Below, piece after piece: positions 1 through 11,259 of a DNA stretch of 64,000 nucleotides. The stretch covers positions 33,984 through 97,983 of the forward strand of contig NW_005200623.1 of NCBI RefSeq assembly GCF_000372725.1, in the 5' to 3' direction. The translations under genes were made by a program, and so were the position numbers. Below the pieces are notes generated by a model that made no database searches, had not been told where the DNA came from, and saw nothing but the letters and a program-made list of their open reading frames with translations. The DNA comes from Emiliania huxleyi CCMP1516. Its lineage: Eukaryota > Haptophyta > Isochrysidales > Noelaerhabdaceae. Every line of letters starts with the position of its first letter. Positions within the stretch are counted from its first letter, which is position 1.

Positions 1-402
1 TTGAGCCGTGACGTTTCCGAGGAGCGTGTACGTGAATGCCATCTTGTCGGGCTCGTTCTCGAAGAAGGTGTGCGACTGGAGCGTCACCGGGATGGAAAAC
101 ACGTTCTCGTCTTGGGTGCAGCTTTGCGCGGTGAGGGTGAGGACCGCATTCGGAGGGATGTGGTCGTCCTCGCTGTCAAAGATGCCCGCCACCGTCGCCA
201 GGGTAGTCGAGAAGGCCTCGCGCCTCGGGCGATCCGTGAAGGCGATGACGTTCTTTGTCTCCTGCATGACAAAGCGGGAGCCAGTTTGCGAGCCGGTGAA
301 GAGCCCGGTGGCGGAGAACAGCCACGTTCCAGACTCGGGCTCTGGAGAAGGCGCAAAGGCGCTGGCGCGCAGCGCGCAAGCGATGAGGATGATTGTCTTC
401 AT
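1..402 (-). CDS. Secreted hypothetical protein, 3' part cut by window edge
   Basis: An open frame runs from an ATG at 402 to the window edge without a stop (134 residues visible). The first ~16 residues (MKTIILIACALRASAF) form a typical cleavable signal peptide, so the product is probably secreted or enters the endomembrane system. The mature part is rich in small polar and beta-prone residues and contains one Cys in the visible part; I see no catalytic motif and do not recognise the family. The coding frame keeps the G/C-ending codon bias of the recognised genes nearby. It is divergent from the TPR remnant at 650. The sequence shows the leader and open frame; secretion is inference; function unknown. 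Confidence 0.6.
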   Translation of the reverse strand, partial: MKTIILIACALRASAFAPSPEPESGTWLFSATGLFTGSQTGSRFVMQETKNVIAFTDRPRREAFSTTLATVAGIFDSEDDHIPPNAVLTLTAQSCTQDENVFSIPVTLQSHTFFENEPDKMAFTYTLLGNVTAQ

Positions 403-649
403 GATGCGCGAGCAAAGACTGGAAGCAGCCGGCACACGTGGTTTTCTTTCTTCCCCCCGGTTATCTGGCCCGCTGGGTGCGCTTCTTAGCTCGCGGGTAT
501 GTGAGGCTACTGACTGCACTCCAACTGCTCCAAGATATCAATCAGGTGAGTGAGTCCAAGGGAATCTTCCGTCCTCCTACGTGGTATTTAACTCTTTGTG
601 TTCGCTTTTGAGAAGAAAATAAATGAGAAAAAGAATGCGTGGTCATGAC

Positions 650-1075
650 ATGTCCACCATGTCGGCGCTGCTGAGGCTGTGCCGGCTCGCGGGGTTGGCC
701 TCTCACTGTGCTGGCCGCGTCGGAGGGGGAGACGGCGTGGAGCGTCGAGGCCAACAACGCGCTCGCCGAGGCGGATAGGCTGCAGCAGCAGAAGCGATGG
801 GCGGATGCGATCACGTACTACAAGCGCGTGCTCGCCGTCTCTCCAAACCCGCCAAACTTCCAAAAGTACATTGTGCTCAACAACCTCGGGTGGTCGATGA
901 TTGTACCACACGGACCGCTGGGCTGAGGCGGAGCACTACTACCACCTCGCCCTCGCCGCCGTGCCCAATAAGCCGCCGACGGACCACGCGCACATCAACC
1001 TGGCGACGCTCTACACAAAGACACACCGGCCGGCGGAGGCGGTGGCGTCGTACCGGGCGGCGCTGAGTGAGTATT
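650..1075 (+). pseudogene. Disrupted TPR-repeat protein
   Basis: Two open segments in different frames encode tetratricopeptide-like helices: one around 708-905 (pattern A-x(5)-QKRWADAITYYKRVLAVSP) and one around 910-1070 (RWAEAEHYYHLALAAVP, then INLATLYTKTHRPAEAV). They join only if a frameshift near 905-912 is allowed, and the leader-like start at 650-690 is in yet another frame. The frame then runs straight into a dispersed element at about 1066 and stops. TPR domains are protein-interaction scaffolds; the partner is unknown. Either this is a dead gene broken by two frameshifts and an insertion, or some of the shifts are sequencing errors in a draft assembly. No continuation of the TPR is visible after the element. 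Confidence 0.55.
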
Positions 1076-1300
1076 CTTGATACGAAACCACGACGACACA
1101 CACCAGTCGACTCGTATCGGTTGCCTCCATGAACGGCGGAGCTATTCTCGCGCCCACACCACACCTCGTGGCTCCAACGTGGACACGCCCATAGCTGGGG
1201 ACACTACTAGGTCATGCATGGCATCAGAAGTTTTATCTCTGGGCCCCGAAAGGCATCTCTAGCGGCGTCGTTACGCATGCGCCCTCCCCTCCTAGGCGCA
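1066..1300 (-). mobile_element. Dispersed retroposon-like element, 5'-truncated copy 1
   Basis: About 235 bases match, almost base for base, the ends of copies at 8868-9530 (same orientation) and 33590-34255 (opposite). Read on the minus strand the element ends in GGTTTCGTATCAAGAATACTC followed by ACTC repeats, like the simple-repeat tail of a SINE/LINE. This copy holds only the tail-side third. It contains an inverted repeat (GCATGCGCC / GGCGCATGC with an 11-base loop near 1276-1306). It abuts the TPR reading frame. Confidence 0.7.
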
Positions 1301-1309
1301 TGCGCCTTG

Positions 1310-1447
1310 CTTCTAAGGAAGCCGTCGCCTGCGCCTTGTCTGTCGTGTGAATCGTGCGTGTGCGAAAGGCTTTTGTTGGAAAATTCTTTTGTTTATGCTT
1401 CTAAGGAAGCCGTCGTCTGCGCCTTGTCTGTCGTGTGAATCGTGCGG
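1310..1447. repeat. 88-bp tandem duplication
   Basis: The ~48-base block starting CTTCTAAGGAAGCCGTCG at 1310 recurs at 1398 with one or two changes, giving an 88-base period. It lies between the element copy and the lipase gene and probably belongs to the lipase upstream region. Confidence 0.8.
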
Positions 1448-1526
1448 GGGCGAGAGCCTTTGGTGCTATTTTTTCTTTTTCTCTGTGGAAGCTTCTCGAG
1501 GCTCGTCGACCGCGCCGTCTGACACC

Positions 1527-4139
1527 ATGCGTGCCACCGCTGCATCTACCGCCGCAGCGGATGCCAGCCCGCCGCCTCCTCCTCCTACCGTGCTGATCCC
1601 GGGGTTCCTGAGCATGGGCGACTGCTGGTCGTCCGGCGAGCTGGCGGCGCGCGACGGCGCGCGCGCCTTTCTCCCCACCCACCCGGGCCCGCTCTCCTCG
1701 CACCACGACCGGGCGGTCGAAGTGTTTTACCAGCTCGTCGGGGGCACGGCCGACTACGGCGCCGCGCACGCGGCAGAGTGCGGCCACGCGCGGTACGGGC
1801 GGACGTACGGCGGCCTCTATCCGGAGTGGAGCGCCCGCCGTCCCGTCGACCTCCTCGGCCACTCCATCGGCGGCGTGACGGCGCGCGTGCTGCTCGACCT
1901 CCTCCGCAGACGGTGAGACACTTCCGAGACACTTCCGAGACGCTTCCGCCTCTCCGCTCTCACCGGGCGAGACACTTCCGAGACACTTCCGAGACACTTC
2001 CGAGACGCTTCCGCTCTCGCCGGGCGAGACGCGCTCTGCCTCGCCCGTCCAACTGTATGAAGCGTGCGCGCATGGTGCGTTACGACCCCTCGCCTCTGCG
2101 TCTCCCCAGCGCGCCGCCAAAGCGCGTACCCCCCCCCCCCCCACAGTGTACCCCCCCCCCCCACACAGTGCCTTCGCCTCGCACCCGCAAACCTCGGCGG
2201 CGTGGGTGCGGTCGCTCGCCGCCCTCTCGTCTCCTCTGAACGGGGACCCGGTCACCTTTGCCCTCGGCGCCTGCCCTCCGCCGCCCGCCGCGCCGACGGT
2301 CCTTCCCCCCACGCCGACCACGGCCTCAGTCCTGCACGCGCGGAGCGGCGGCGGCGAGGGCGGCGGCGGCGAGGGCGGCGGCGGCGGCGGTGGTGGCGGC
2401 GGTGGTGGCGGCGGTGGTGGCGGCGGTGGCGGCGGCGATGAGGGTGCGGGCGGCGGCGGTGAGGGCGCGGGCGGCGAGCCGGAGCGGCTAGGCGGAGCCG
2501 CCGACGCGCCGTCGCCGCCGCTGGAGATTCGCCCGCTGTCGGCGGGCTGGGCGCTGACAGTGGGCGCCGAAGCGCGTACGATGCGCAAAGACATGTGTAA
2601 TGCACACATACACAGACGCACAATCTTACACCCGCCCTCCCCTACCCCACGGTAACCGAACCCGCCCTCCCCTACCCCACGGTACCCGAACCCACCCTCC
2701 CCTACCCCACGGTACCCGAACCCGCCCTCCCCTACCCCACGGTAACCGAACCCTCCCTCCCCTACCGCACGGTACCCGAACCCACCCTCCCCTACCCCAC
2801 GGTAACCGGACCCACCCTCCCCTACCCCACGGACCCGAACCANNNNNNNNNNNNNNNNNNNNNNNNNNNNNNNNNNNNNNNNNNNNNNNNNNNNNNNNNN
2901 NNNNNNNNNNNNNNNNNNNNNNNNNNNNNNNNNNNNNNNNNNNNNNNNNNNNNNNNNNNNNNNNNNNNNNNNNNNNNNNNNNNNNNNNNNNNNNNNNNNN
3001 NNNNNNNNNNNNNNNNNNNNNNNNNNNNNNNNNNNNNNNNNNNNNNNNNNNNNNNNNNNNNNNNNNNNNNNNNNNNNNNNNNNNNNNNNNNNNNNNNNNN
3101 NNNNNNNNNNNNNNNNNNNNNNNNNNNNNNNNNNNNNNNNNNNNNNNNNNNNNNNNNNNNNNNNNNNNNNNNNNNNNNNNNNNNNNNNNNNNNNNNNNNN
3201 NNNNNNNNNNNNNNNNNNNNNNNNNNNNNNNNNNNNNNNNNNNNNNNCAATCGCATGTGGGCAGCACCCTCCCCTACCCCACGGTACCCGAACCCACCCA
3301 TAGGCGCGCACCTCGTCACCTTGTTCGACTTCTCGGACCTCTCCAGACCTTTCCTGGAACCTTCCTGCAGGCGCGCACCTCGTCGCCTTCTTCGACTTGC
3401 GCGTGATCGTCGACCTACAGCTAGACCAGTGGCACCTCTCGTGGCGGCACGGCCAGCAGGCGCGCCGCAGGCTGATCGACGCGCTGCTCTGGCGCACGTC
3501 GGTCGGCCAGGCGGCCGACAACGCCGCGCAGGACACCGCCTCTTAATCTCGGCCACCTCGGCTAACACCTCGGCCACATCTCGGCCGTATCTCGGCTCTC
3601 CCTCGGCCATACCCCGCCTGTACCTCGGCCACATCTCGGACCGCGCCGCGCAGGACATCTGCCCGCCGCGCGCCGCTGCAATCAACGCGCGCCTCCGCCG
3701 CCGCCGCGGCGGCGGCGGCGCCGCGGGCGGCGGCGGCGGGGTGGGAGGAGGTGGGATGGGAGGAGGTGGGGTGGGAGGAGGTGGCAGCGGCTGCGCGATG
3801 GGGCGGGAGCTGTGCTTCGGCGGCGCAGGGTTAGGGCTCGGCGTTGGCGGTGGGTCAGTCGGCAGCATGGGGCGAGGCGAGATTGCCCGAGATCGCCCGA
3901 GATCGACCGAGATGCGCCGAGCTCACCCGAGATGCCCCGAGCTGCCCCGAGATGCCCCGAGATGCCCCGAGATGCCCCGAGCTGCCCCGAGCTCACCCGA
4001 GCTCACCCGAGCTCAGGTGCCGACGGCGGCGGGGCGATGAGTGCGGTGGAGGCGGCCGAGGCGGCGGACGAGGTGTCGCGCTCCAGAGGGGGCGGAGAGG
4101 AGGGCGCGCCGCCGAAGCGGGACGCCACCCTGACGCCGC

Positions 4140-4175
<36 letters not shown>

Positions 4176-4915
4176 AGGACGAGGAGCAGGGCGACGGCGG
4201 CCCCTATCTGCGCTCGTATGTTGCGAGGCGCCGAACCGCCGCCGGCGCTCTACGCGAGGTGAGCGGCGCCGCTCTCTTCCGTGCTGGCCTCCTCGCTGCG
4301 TTTGGAGGCGCCGTCCGGCGCGGCTGGACCGGCGTTGGGAGAGGCAGCAAGGAGGGCGGCTCTCGCGCCGCGAGCCCACGGCCGCAGGCGCCGCAGGCAC
4401 CGCACGATGGGCTCCTGTCCGTCGCCACTCAGGCCCGCCCCGCCCGCCCAGCCGCTGATTCGTCCGATTCATTCGTTATGAACTTGATCACTCAGCAGGC
4501 CCACCCCGCCGGAGAGCCCGCGCGCTGGCTGCACCCGCTCGGCCGCGAGGCGCTGGCGGAGGCGTCGGCGGCGCTGCCGAGCGAGGCGGTCGCCGCTGCT
4601 CTCATCGCCGCCACTCGGCTCGCCGCGTGGCTGCTGCTCCCTCGCCGTCGCAGAACGGACGAGGCGGGTGGAGGCAGTGGCGGAGGCGAGAGGGAGGGCG
4701 ACGGCGACGGCGATGGCGAGGGGAAGGGCAAGGGCGGGGCCACGGCGGCGGTGTCGCCTGAGCGCGGCGTCTGGCACGTCGTCGAGGTGTTCGGTTTGGA
4801 CCACTTTGGCGTCGCGGCGCCGTCGCTGCTGGCGGACCGCGCCGCGCGCGACCTCTTCTGGCAGTCTCACCTCCGCTGGCTCGCGCAGCTCGACGTTTGG
4901 CACGCGTGCCTGTGA
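1527..4915 (+). CDS. Lipase of the staphylococcal/Geobacillus (class I.5/I.6) type, multi-exon
   Basis: Alpha/beta hydrolase expected to cleave acyl esters of glycerides. Exon 1 (1527-1912) has PTVLIPGF, then YGAAHAAECGHARYG and the nucleophile elbow GHSIGG, the order known from Staphylococcus and Geobacillus lipases. Exon 2 (2169-2575) carries LAALSSPLNGDPV (the 'TTIATPHxG' position). Exon 3 (3371-3531) has DLQLDQW. Exon 4 starts at 3654, exon 5 at about 4019 (PYLRSYV), and exon 6 (4388-4915) has the acid loop HDGLLSV and the histidine loop LDHFGV, so Ser-Asp-His are all present. Exons 1-3 join in frame. Intron 3 starts GA, not GT, and repeats CAGGAC at both ends. The 129-base segment 4259-4387 is in frame and may be retained. 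Poly-Gly/Ala stretches in exons 2, 4 and 5 are absent from bacterial lipases. No signal peptide at the chosen ATG. Exon 4/5 border is uncertain; intron 2 contains an N gap. Confidence 0.85.
2636..3300. repeat. 28-bp minisatellite in lipase intron, with assembly gap
   Basis: Copies of a ~28-base unit (CCTCCCCTACCCCACGGTAC plus CGAACC) fill the intron on both sides of a run of N at 2843-3247; the array is probably collapsed in assembly. The intron runs from 2576 to 3370. Confidence 0.9.
3890..4018. repeat. CCGAGATGCC/CCGAGCTGCC intron satellite
   Basis: Ten-base units (CCCGAGATGC and CCCGAGCTGC) are repeated about a dozen times just before exon 5 of the lipase gene. Related units fill introns at 13145-13190 and 13275-13320. 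Confidence 0.8.
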
Positions 4916-5012
4916 CGGTGTTTTTCGCGGTTGTGTGTTTGTGTCCATTGTCAGTGTCCACTGCAACTTGTTCCACCACCGCGAGGTCTGATTGCCTGTG
5001 TGCCCTGTGTGT

Positions 5013-5300
5013 TAAAAAAACTGTTCAGTTTTCAAAGGCAAAAACGCCAGCCTACGCCCTCCCCTCACACTGACACTTCTCCCCTATTCCCGTCTTTAGG
5101 TTGCGCACATCTCCCAGCGAGCTAGGTTCTCCGCTTTTTCTCCCCTAGTCATCTGCCCGCGCCGCGCGCCTCTGTGGGCGTCTAGTGCAGCCACTGACAG
5201 AACTGTTCCAAAGGAGTGGTCAACGTCTCGCCTGGTCGGGTGGGCTCGCGCACTGCTTAGCCCTAGGGGAGGGGTGTGTGTGAGGTGTCGGAATGGTAAG
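5013..5300 (+). repeat. Dispersed repeat A, copy 1
   Basis: From AACTGTTCAGTTTTCAAAGG to CTAGGGGAGGGGTGTGTGTG this block is repeated in inverted orientation at 26705-27000 with small indels. It lies 3' of the lipase stop. I see no credible gene in it. The following ~360 bases (5300-5660) hold nothing I can identify. Confidence 0.75.
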
Positions 5301-5660
5301 GTTTCAGGCCGCCAAGGTGTGGGGGATTTGGGGGATGAGTCAGGAGCCAGCAGCCTTCCTGCTGGACCTGAGTTCACAGCTCCTCCGCCCGACGGGGTGG
5401 TCCCTTGGATTCGGGCCCCGCTCCCTTTTCCTGCGCCTGGTCTGTCCCTGTCAAGTGTGTGTTGCGAGATGCAGAGCTGGTTAGGCTGGAGCGCGGGCGG
5501 TGCGGTGGCAGGCGAGGGCAGCGCGGTAGGCGAGAGGCGGCCGCGGGGCTTCGAGTGGCGCGATAGGAGGGTAGGCTGGCTGTGGAGGGGCGCCGCGTGG
5601 CCTCGGCAAATGAGTAGTGCTTTATGAGCGGCCAGTTTTGTGCGTATTGCAAATCGAGCC

Positions 5661-5735
5661 TGCGGCGTGGCCTAGTTGGTGCAGCGTTCGTGTCGGGGAC
5701 GTTTTGGTCGTTGGTTCGAGCCCAGCTGGTGCAGT
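5661..5735 (+). ncRNA. tRNA-Asp(GTC)-like sequence, probable SINE head
   Basis: The stretch has a textbook internal Pol III promoter: A box TGGCCTAGTTGG (5668-5679) and B box GGTTCGAGCCC (5713-5723), 45 bases apart. It folds a 5-bp T stem (GTTGG/CCAGC) and a 5-bp anticodon stem (CGTTC/GGACG) around the 7-base loop GTGTCGG, which gives anticodon GTC (Asp) after the conserved U33. The acceptor stem does not pair and the D stem is weak, so this is unlikely to be a working tRNA gene. A tRNA-derived SINE or tRNA pseudogene is the better reading. Confidence 0.55.
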
Positions 5736-6373
5736 TCGTAGTCGCGTAGCGCGCGGGTGCGCGGCAGCCTCGGCAACCGAGGCGACAGTGGCGAGCAGGG
5801 GCGAGCAGGGGCGAGCAGGGGTCAGAGCAGTGCGGCGCGCCGAATTTTTTTCGATGGGCTCGGTCAGTGGGCGTGTCAGGAGGCGGCCGGCCGGGAGAAA
5901 CTCGGCAGTAAAACTCCCGCGCCGGCCCAGGAGGTGGGAGTGTCACGGAGGCGGCCATTGGCGCGCGCTCCTTGTCTTCGTGGGTCCGAGTTTTTTTTCT
6001 GTGCCCTGTGTGTTGGGCGAGCAGGTGAAAGACGTCTCTGTCTCACTCACAGTCACCTCGTCGGCCGTGCCCGGGCAGGTTCCACGCGTTCCCGGACCGC
6101 CCCGTTGGAGGTAGGCCGCTCGTCTAGCCAATCAGCCTTAAGCGAGCGGTCTGGCCGTTGGAATGGCCTTGTTGTTTAAATTCTTGTAGGTTGGTTTTCA
6201 AAAATCTCTCTCGAAACTCGACAAACGGAGAAAAAGTCGGGCCCGCGCCCCTGGGCCGCGTGTTTTGTCGACTTTTGTGGCGATACCACGAATCACGCTA
6301 CGAAGAATATAAAAGAATTCGATAGCAATATAAAATAAAATAAGGTTCCTCCCGCACGCTTTTCTGGTCCCGC
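5736..6373. other. Intergenic, no gene seen
   Basis: No frame with convincing protein character on either strand. It holds triple GGGCGAGCAG repeats (5790-5820) and an A/T-rich patch with TATA-like words (6300-6345) unlike the rest of the window. Confidence 0.5.
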
Positions 6374-6440
6374 GCTAGGGTGGGCGACGGCTAGCGCATC
6401 ACACACCTCTCCTTAAAATCCCTGTGTGGTGGCGACGTGC
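6374..6440 (-). repeat. Copy of the 3' end of the interrupted ORF at 34.5 kb
   Basis: The stretch GGTGGGCGACGGCTAGCGCATC ... CCCTGTGTGGTGGCG is the reverse complement of 34440-34510, which holds the last codons, stop and 3' flank of the interrupted ORF at 34491. A shorter relative is at 24015-24050. The ORF therefore belongs to a dispersed family. Confidence 0.7.
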
Positions 6441-6799
6441 CTTGTTCCGAGCGTGCTGCGTTCTCGTGCTTACAGTGTATACCGCGAGACCGGTCCCGGG
6501 TCCCGCGCGACTTTGTTCGCAGTATTGTCACCGACACGACTCGTGATTCACGGACGGCGCGCCGCCGGACGCGGGCTCGGTCGAGCCTCGAGCGGGCGGG
6601 GACGGGGAGGGCGGGGTCGGAGTCGCCAATCAGCAATCTCGACCCTCGAGTCTCGACCGTTCTGCGTCGCGCCATGTTTTGAAACTTTTACTCCACCCAA
6701 CACACATTTCGTTTTCGAGCAAGCGGGTGCCTGAGGATCGACGCCGTCGTGCCTCGAGCGGACGTGACAAGGTTCTGTGCACTGTGGGAGCCTGTGTGG

Positions 6800-8136
6800 T
6801 CACCGGCCCAACTGTGCACCCAGCAACGCGTCCGCGTGTTCCTTGCGCGCGGCCGACAGCTCATCGCCCACGCGCGCGCACTCGGCGAGGCGCTCGCGGC
6901 GCACCGCGGCGGCGTCACTCGTCTCGTTGGGCGCCGCGTTCTTGAGGTCGAGCGAGATTGCGTTCAGCTCCTCCTCGAGCGCGCCCAGCTGCACCTGTGC
7001 CTCCGCAGCGTCCAGCAGCCGCTTGCGCAGCCGCAAGGTCAGCTTGCCCACCCGCTCGCGGAGCTCGGCGAGCCGCGCCACGCCGTCCTGCGCGGTGAGT
7101 ACGCCGACATCAGGGCGGGAGTGCGGTCTTCAGAGCACCGCGTAATACACGTGCTACGAATACAGCCGAAGACGGCGGAAGAGGGCGGACGACGGCGCCC
7201 AAATCTCCTCATATCTCCCCATATCTCGTGCCTAGAAGCTTCTAGGCTCGCGCGCCTGCACTAGCGCCTCGCCCTCGCGCTCTGCATGGTGGCGCCGCTT
7301 GAACAGCAGCATCAGCCTCCCCCCTGCGGGCGCCATGCCGAGAGCAGCCACCGTGGCGTCGTCTGCCGCCTCCTTCCCCTTGGCCAGCAGCCGCATCGCC
7401 GCCGGCTCCGCACCGCCACTGACGAGCGGGGCGAGCAGCGCCTTGAGGGAGATATGGGGAGATATGGGGAGATATGGGAGATGTGGTAAGATGTGGGGAG
7501 CGGGGCGAGCAGCGCCTTGAGGGACAGGACGGTGCTGTGCGGCTCGCAGCGCAGCTCGAACTTGCTCGCGCCCTGGCTGACGGACAGCAGCACGGGGCCC
7601 TCCCCCGCCGCCGTGACGGCGCCTCTGCCGCCGACGCCTCCGCCTCCTGCTCCGCCTCCGCCTCCACGCGGCTGGACGCGATCGAGCGGTGTCTGCCTCT
7701 CGCCGCCGCCCGCGAGGGCCACTGTGCAGTACAACTGTGGCGGATCATCGGTGTGTATCGCCTGGACCACCGCTGAGTGGCGCTCGCCGCCCGAGTCGAG
7801 GTAGTCCACCTCGCAGCCAATCGACAGCCACGGAGGCGCGCCGAGCGGGCGGGAGTTGGCGGAGGTGGCGGAGGCGGGAGCGGCCGCCTTCCCGCGCTGC
7901 TGGAGGCTCTTTGCTCCCGCCTGCGAGCGCATCAGCATCAGCTTGCCGCCGTCGGCGAGGCCAAGCGCGGAGAGCGGCGTGGCGTCGGGCGGCGCCTTCC
8001 CTTTGGCGACCAGCTTGAGCTCCTCTGGCGGCAACGATACAAGTGGCGCGAGCTGCGCCTTGACGGCGGCGAGCGTGTCGGCGGCTTTGACCTCGAGCTC
8101 GTGCTTGCCGCCGAGGCCGACCACGGTGAGCTTCAT
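6800..8136 (-). CDS. UBL-UBL-BAG-like cochaperone
   Basis: Three exons (8136-7516, 7441-7256, 7087-6800) give 364 codons in frame. Residues 1-75 form a ubiquitin-like fold (MKLTVVGLGG, then LKLVAKGK and DGGKLMLM, as in BAG1-type UBLs). A second UBL (about 176-255; FELRCEPHSTVLSLKALLAP, then MRLLAKGKE and AGGRLMLLF) is split by intron 1. The C-terminal ~95 residues are charged, helical and BAG-like. Family knowledge: UBL-BAG proteins bind the Hsp70 ATPase domain and release nucleotide; cytosolic role inferred. Both introns start GC. Intron 1 (74 bases) is bounded by a perfect 27-base direct repeat (7424-7450 and 7498-7524). Intron 2 carries the CTAGAAGC insert. The BAG call is weaker than the UBL calls. 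Confidence 0.8.
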
Positions 8137-8867
8137 GACACTGGTGTGTATGCACGGCTGGTTGTTGTGGATGAACCCGATACCAATCGTCCGGACCGCG
8201 GTGGTGCTTCTTGGCCGGCAGAGGCGAACACAAAATACTCTCTCTTTTCCGGTTATGGTACCCTTTTGGTGCTGGTAGCGAACCGACGCTGCTTGACCTG
8301 CCAAAGTCGGTTCGCTCTCGTCACGGTCGGGCGTGCGAGGCTCCTGTGCCTCCGGTGAACCGGCTCATCTCTCCGCCGGTCGCCAGCACCCGCGCCACCG
8401 ACTAGCTGCGCCACTCGCGACGCGCCCACCTCGCTCACAGCCTGCATACGCTACTCCCGCCGTGCCTTTGCTACCACATGGATCACATGTCACTGCAAAC
8501 GCGCCCGCAGCCGCGCCGTAAAGGTCTGCCGTGCTGGCTGACGATCTCACTCTCCCGCTCGTATTGCATCTGCCTCCAGACACTCAGCCAACCTGGCTGC
8601 CACACATCCTGAGCGAACTTCCCTAGTCACCCGCGGCCGGACTCCACCCGGCACGCGTGATTGATTGATTGATGGGAAGGCGAAACACAGTCCGACCAAC
8701 GACTGGGACACCAACGCGGTATGGGTGGACGCACAGGACGGGCGATGACGGTCACGCGTCGTATGTATGTAGGAAGGTGAAGAATAGTCAGGCTCGGACT
8801 GGACACCGACGCGGTATGGGTGGACGCTGGACAGATGATGACGACACGCACGAGCGACACGAGTGAG
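8137..8867. other. Intergenic, no gene seen
   Basis: Upstream region of the cochaperone gene. It holds GATT repeats (8659-8672) and a doubled segment (GACACCAACGCGGTATGGGT at 8707 and GACACCGACGCGGTATGGGT at 8803). No convincing coding frame. Confidence 0.5.
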
Positions 8868-9530
8868 TGAGTATTCTTGATACGAAACCACGACGACACA
8901 CACCAGTCGACTCGCATCGGTTGCCTCCATGAACGGCGGAGCTATTCTCGCGTCCACACCACACCTGGCTCCAACGTGGACACGCCCATAGCTGGGGACA
9001 CTACTAGGTCACGCATGGCATCACAGAAGTTTTATCTCTGGGCCCCGAAAGGCATCTCTAGCAGTGTCGTTACACATGCCCCCTCCCCTCCTGGGCGCAT
9101 GCGCCTCACGTCTCGCCAGAGCATAAGCCCTTGGCGTGTGGCGAGACGAGTTTTTCGCCATCGCCGCGAGCAGCAAACCGCCCGCCGCAAACAGCCGGAG
9201 GCCTCGCCGCGGCACTGGCTGCGCCGCGGTCCCGCACCCGTCGACGCAGCTCCCCCCGCGGAAGACCGCGCGTAGCGACGCCTTGTCGATCGAGATGGGC
9301 GCGCCTGAAGCTCGCCCACCTACTGCCCCTGAGAGTTGGTTACGAGTGGGATCAGCTCCCCCCCTTGGGATCAAAGCTTCCACGACCTCGCACCCAACAT
9401 CCCAGGCGGGATCAGAAGGGGACTCCACACCGGACACCGCCCGGGCACAGCCCCCCTACCCGTCGGATCGCACAGAGGGCCCCCTCGGAGCAGCCCACAC
9501 ACAATCACGCATCGGCAGATTGAGTGCCTG
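8868..9530 (-). mobile_element. Dispersed retroposon-like element, copy 2
   Basis: About 660 bases match the copy at 33590-34255 in reverse orientation over nearly the whole length. Read on the minus strand it runs from AATCTGCCGATGCG to AAGAATACTCACTCACTC. Both long copies keep an open frame of about 140 codons (here 9437-9021, starting MSG), but a stretch near its N-terminus is read in different frames in the two copies, so the frame may not be under selection. No terminal inverted repeats seen. Confidence 0.75.
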
Positions 9531-9549
9531 AGTCAGGCAGACAGCACAG

Positions 9550-10320
9550 ACAAGAGGAGAGAGCGGAGAGAGAGAGAGAGAGAGGAGAGAGGAGAGGGTG
9601 AGGGTGTGAACACACGTGAGGAGTGGGGGAGGGTGTCTGTGGTGGGTTGTAGTCATACTACGTGGTTAGAACCACGCACCCCTCAGGAGCTAAGGTAGAG
9701 TGTTTGGGTGTCAAAACACCGGGTCGGCGCCAGGCTTAGACAGCCTGTCGCACGACGGGTTGACTGCGAGGCAGTCCGAGCACGAACTAGTCGTCGATCC
9801 GCTGACGATCCCCGCCGCTTCACCGTCGGAGCGGCGGCGGGTGAGAGTTAGTCAAAGGTCCACCACACAGCCTCCAGCCTCCAGCCTCCACCTCCACCCG
9901 CGAGCCGCCACCGCTGCCGCCCGCGACGCCGCCCGCCGCGTCAGATAGCCGCGACGCGCGCACCGAGTCGAGTCGGAGAGCCGCGCCGCACCAGCAGGAG
10001 CATCTGCACCACCAGCAGCAGCAGCAGCACCACCACCACCACCCGAGAGAGAAGCGCACCTGCCCGACGCCGCCCGCCGCGTCAGACGCTCGCGACGCGC
10101 GCGTCGAGCCCAGTCGCAGAGCCGCGCCGCGCCAGCAGCAGCATCTGCACCAGCAGCAGCACCACCTCCACCACCAGCAGCAACAGAGACAGGCAGTGCA
10201 GGCGCAGAAGCGCTCTCAGAGCGGCGCGCAGCGCCGCGCACGCCACGCTGCGGACCGTCGGACGAGCGCACCGTACGTCGGCGGCGAGCCGCGTCACACA
10301 CACACACACACTCACAGGGC
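9550..10320. repeat. GA-rich tract and ~140-bp tandem duplication upstream of the transporter
   Basis: 9555-9600 is a GAGA tract. From 9926 a block starting GACGCCGCCCGCCGCGTCAG is repeated at about 10066, each half ending in CAGCAGCAC/CACCACC runs. A (CA)n tract lies at 10297-10312. These are probably 5' flank or leader of the transporter at 10452; I see no separate gene. Confidence 0.6.
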
Positions 10321-10451
10321 CCAACAGGAGAATAGGTAGGTCAGAGCCGCGTCCAGAGACCTCGAGAGTTCGAAGTCGCTGCCGCCCGGGCCTTTTTGGC
10401 AGTGTTCCCTCTTGGGGCGGCGCGCGTTCGAGCGAGGACATCCCAACACAT

Positions 10452-10846
10452 ATGCCGGTTTACGCTGCGCCCAACCCTCCCAGCCCTGCGGCCAGCGACC
10501 ATGAGCGCGGCGCGCTGCTCGACAGCTCCGAGCGAGAGCTGCCGCCGCCTTCGATGGACGAGCAGATTGAGGCTCTCGACACTTCCTATGTTTAGTGACA
10601 CACGCATGCTCGAGGGGCTCTCTGCTGGTGGTTCAGATCCGCTCGTGTGTGCGCTCTCACAACCACAAAGGCTGTCTTCTTCCCCTTACCTCCTCCTTCC
10701 GCCTCTGCCAGGCCGCCGGTGCCTTCGGGCGGGCGCAGCTGATCACCTCGGCGTACGCGTTCGCGGCGTGGACGGTGCACGGCATGCAGGTCATGTCCAT
10801 GGCCTTCACGGCGCCCGTGGCGGCCGCCGAGTTTGACGCAGACCGA

Positions 10847-10887
<41 letters not shown>

Positions 10888-11134
10888 GTCGGCGGGCGAC
10901 GCAGCGGCGATGAAGCTGACAGCGAGCTTCTTTTTCGCTGGCTGGATGCTCGGTCTCTCGCTTTGGGGCGGGCTTGCGGCCCTAGAATTCTTAAGAGACA
11001 TAGCGGCGGTCACAGCACACTGGGACGACACACTGGCGTGAGCTGGTGCACACTAGCACACACACACACACCGCCGGACGCATCTCTGGACACATCGAGA
11101 CAGACAGACACACACACACACAGAGAGAGAGAGA

Positions 11135-11214
<80 letters not shown>

Positions 11215-11219
11215 CACAG

Positions 11220-11259
<40 letters not shown>

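Noticed and set aside
2340..2640. Arg/Pro/His-rich minus-strand frames opposite the lipase poly-Gly region
   Set aside because: Shadow of GGC repeats in the lipase exon; no domain and wrong codon pattern.
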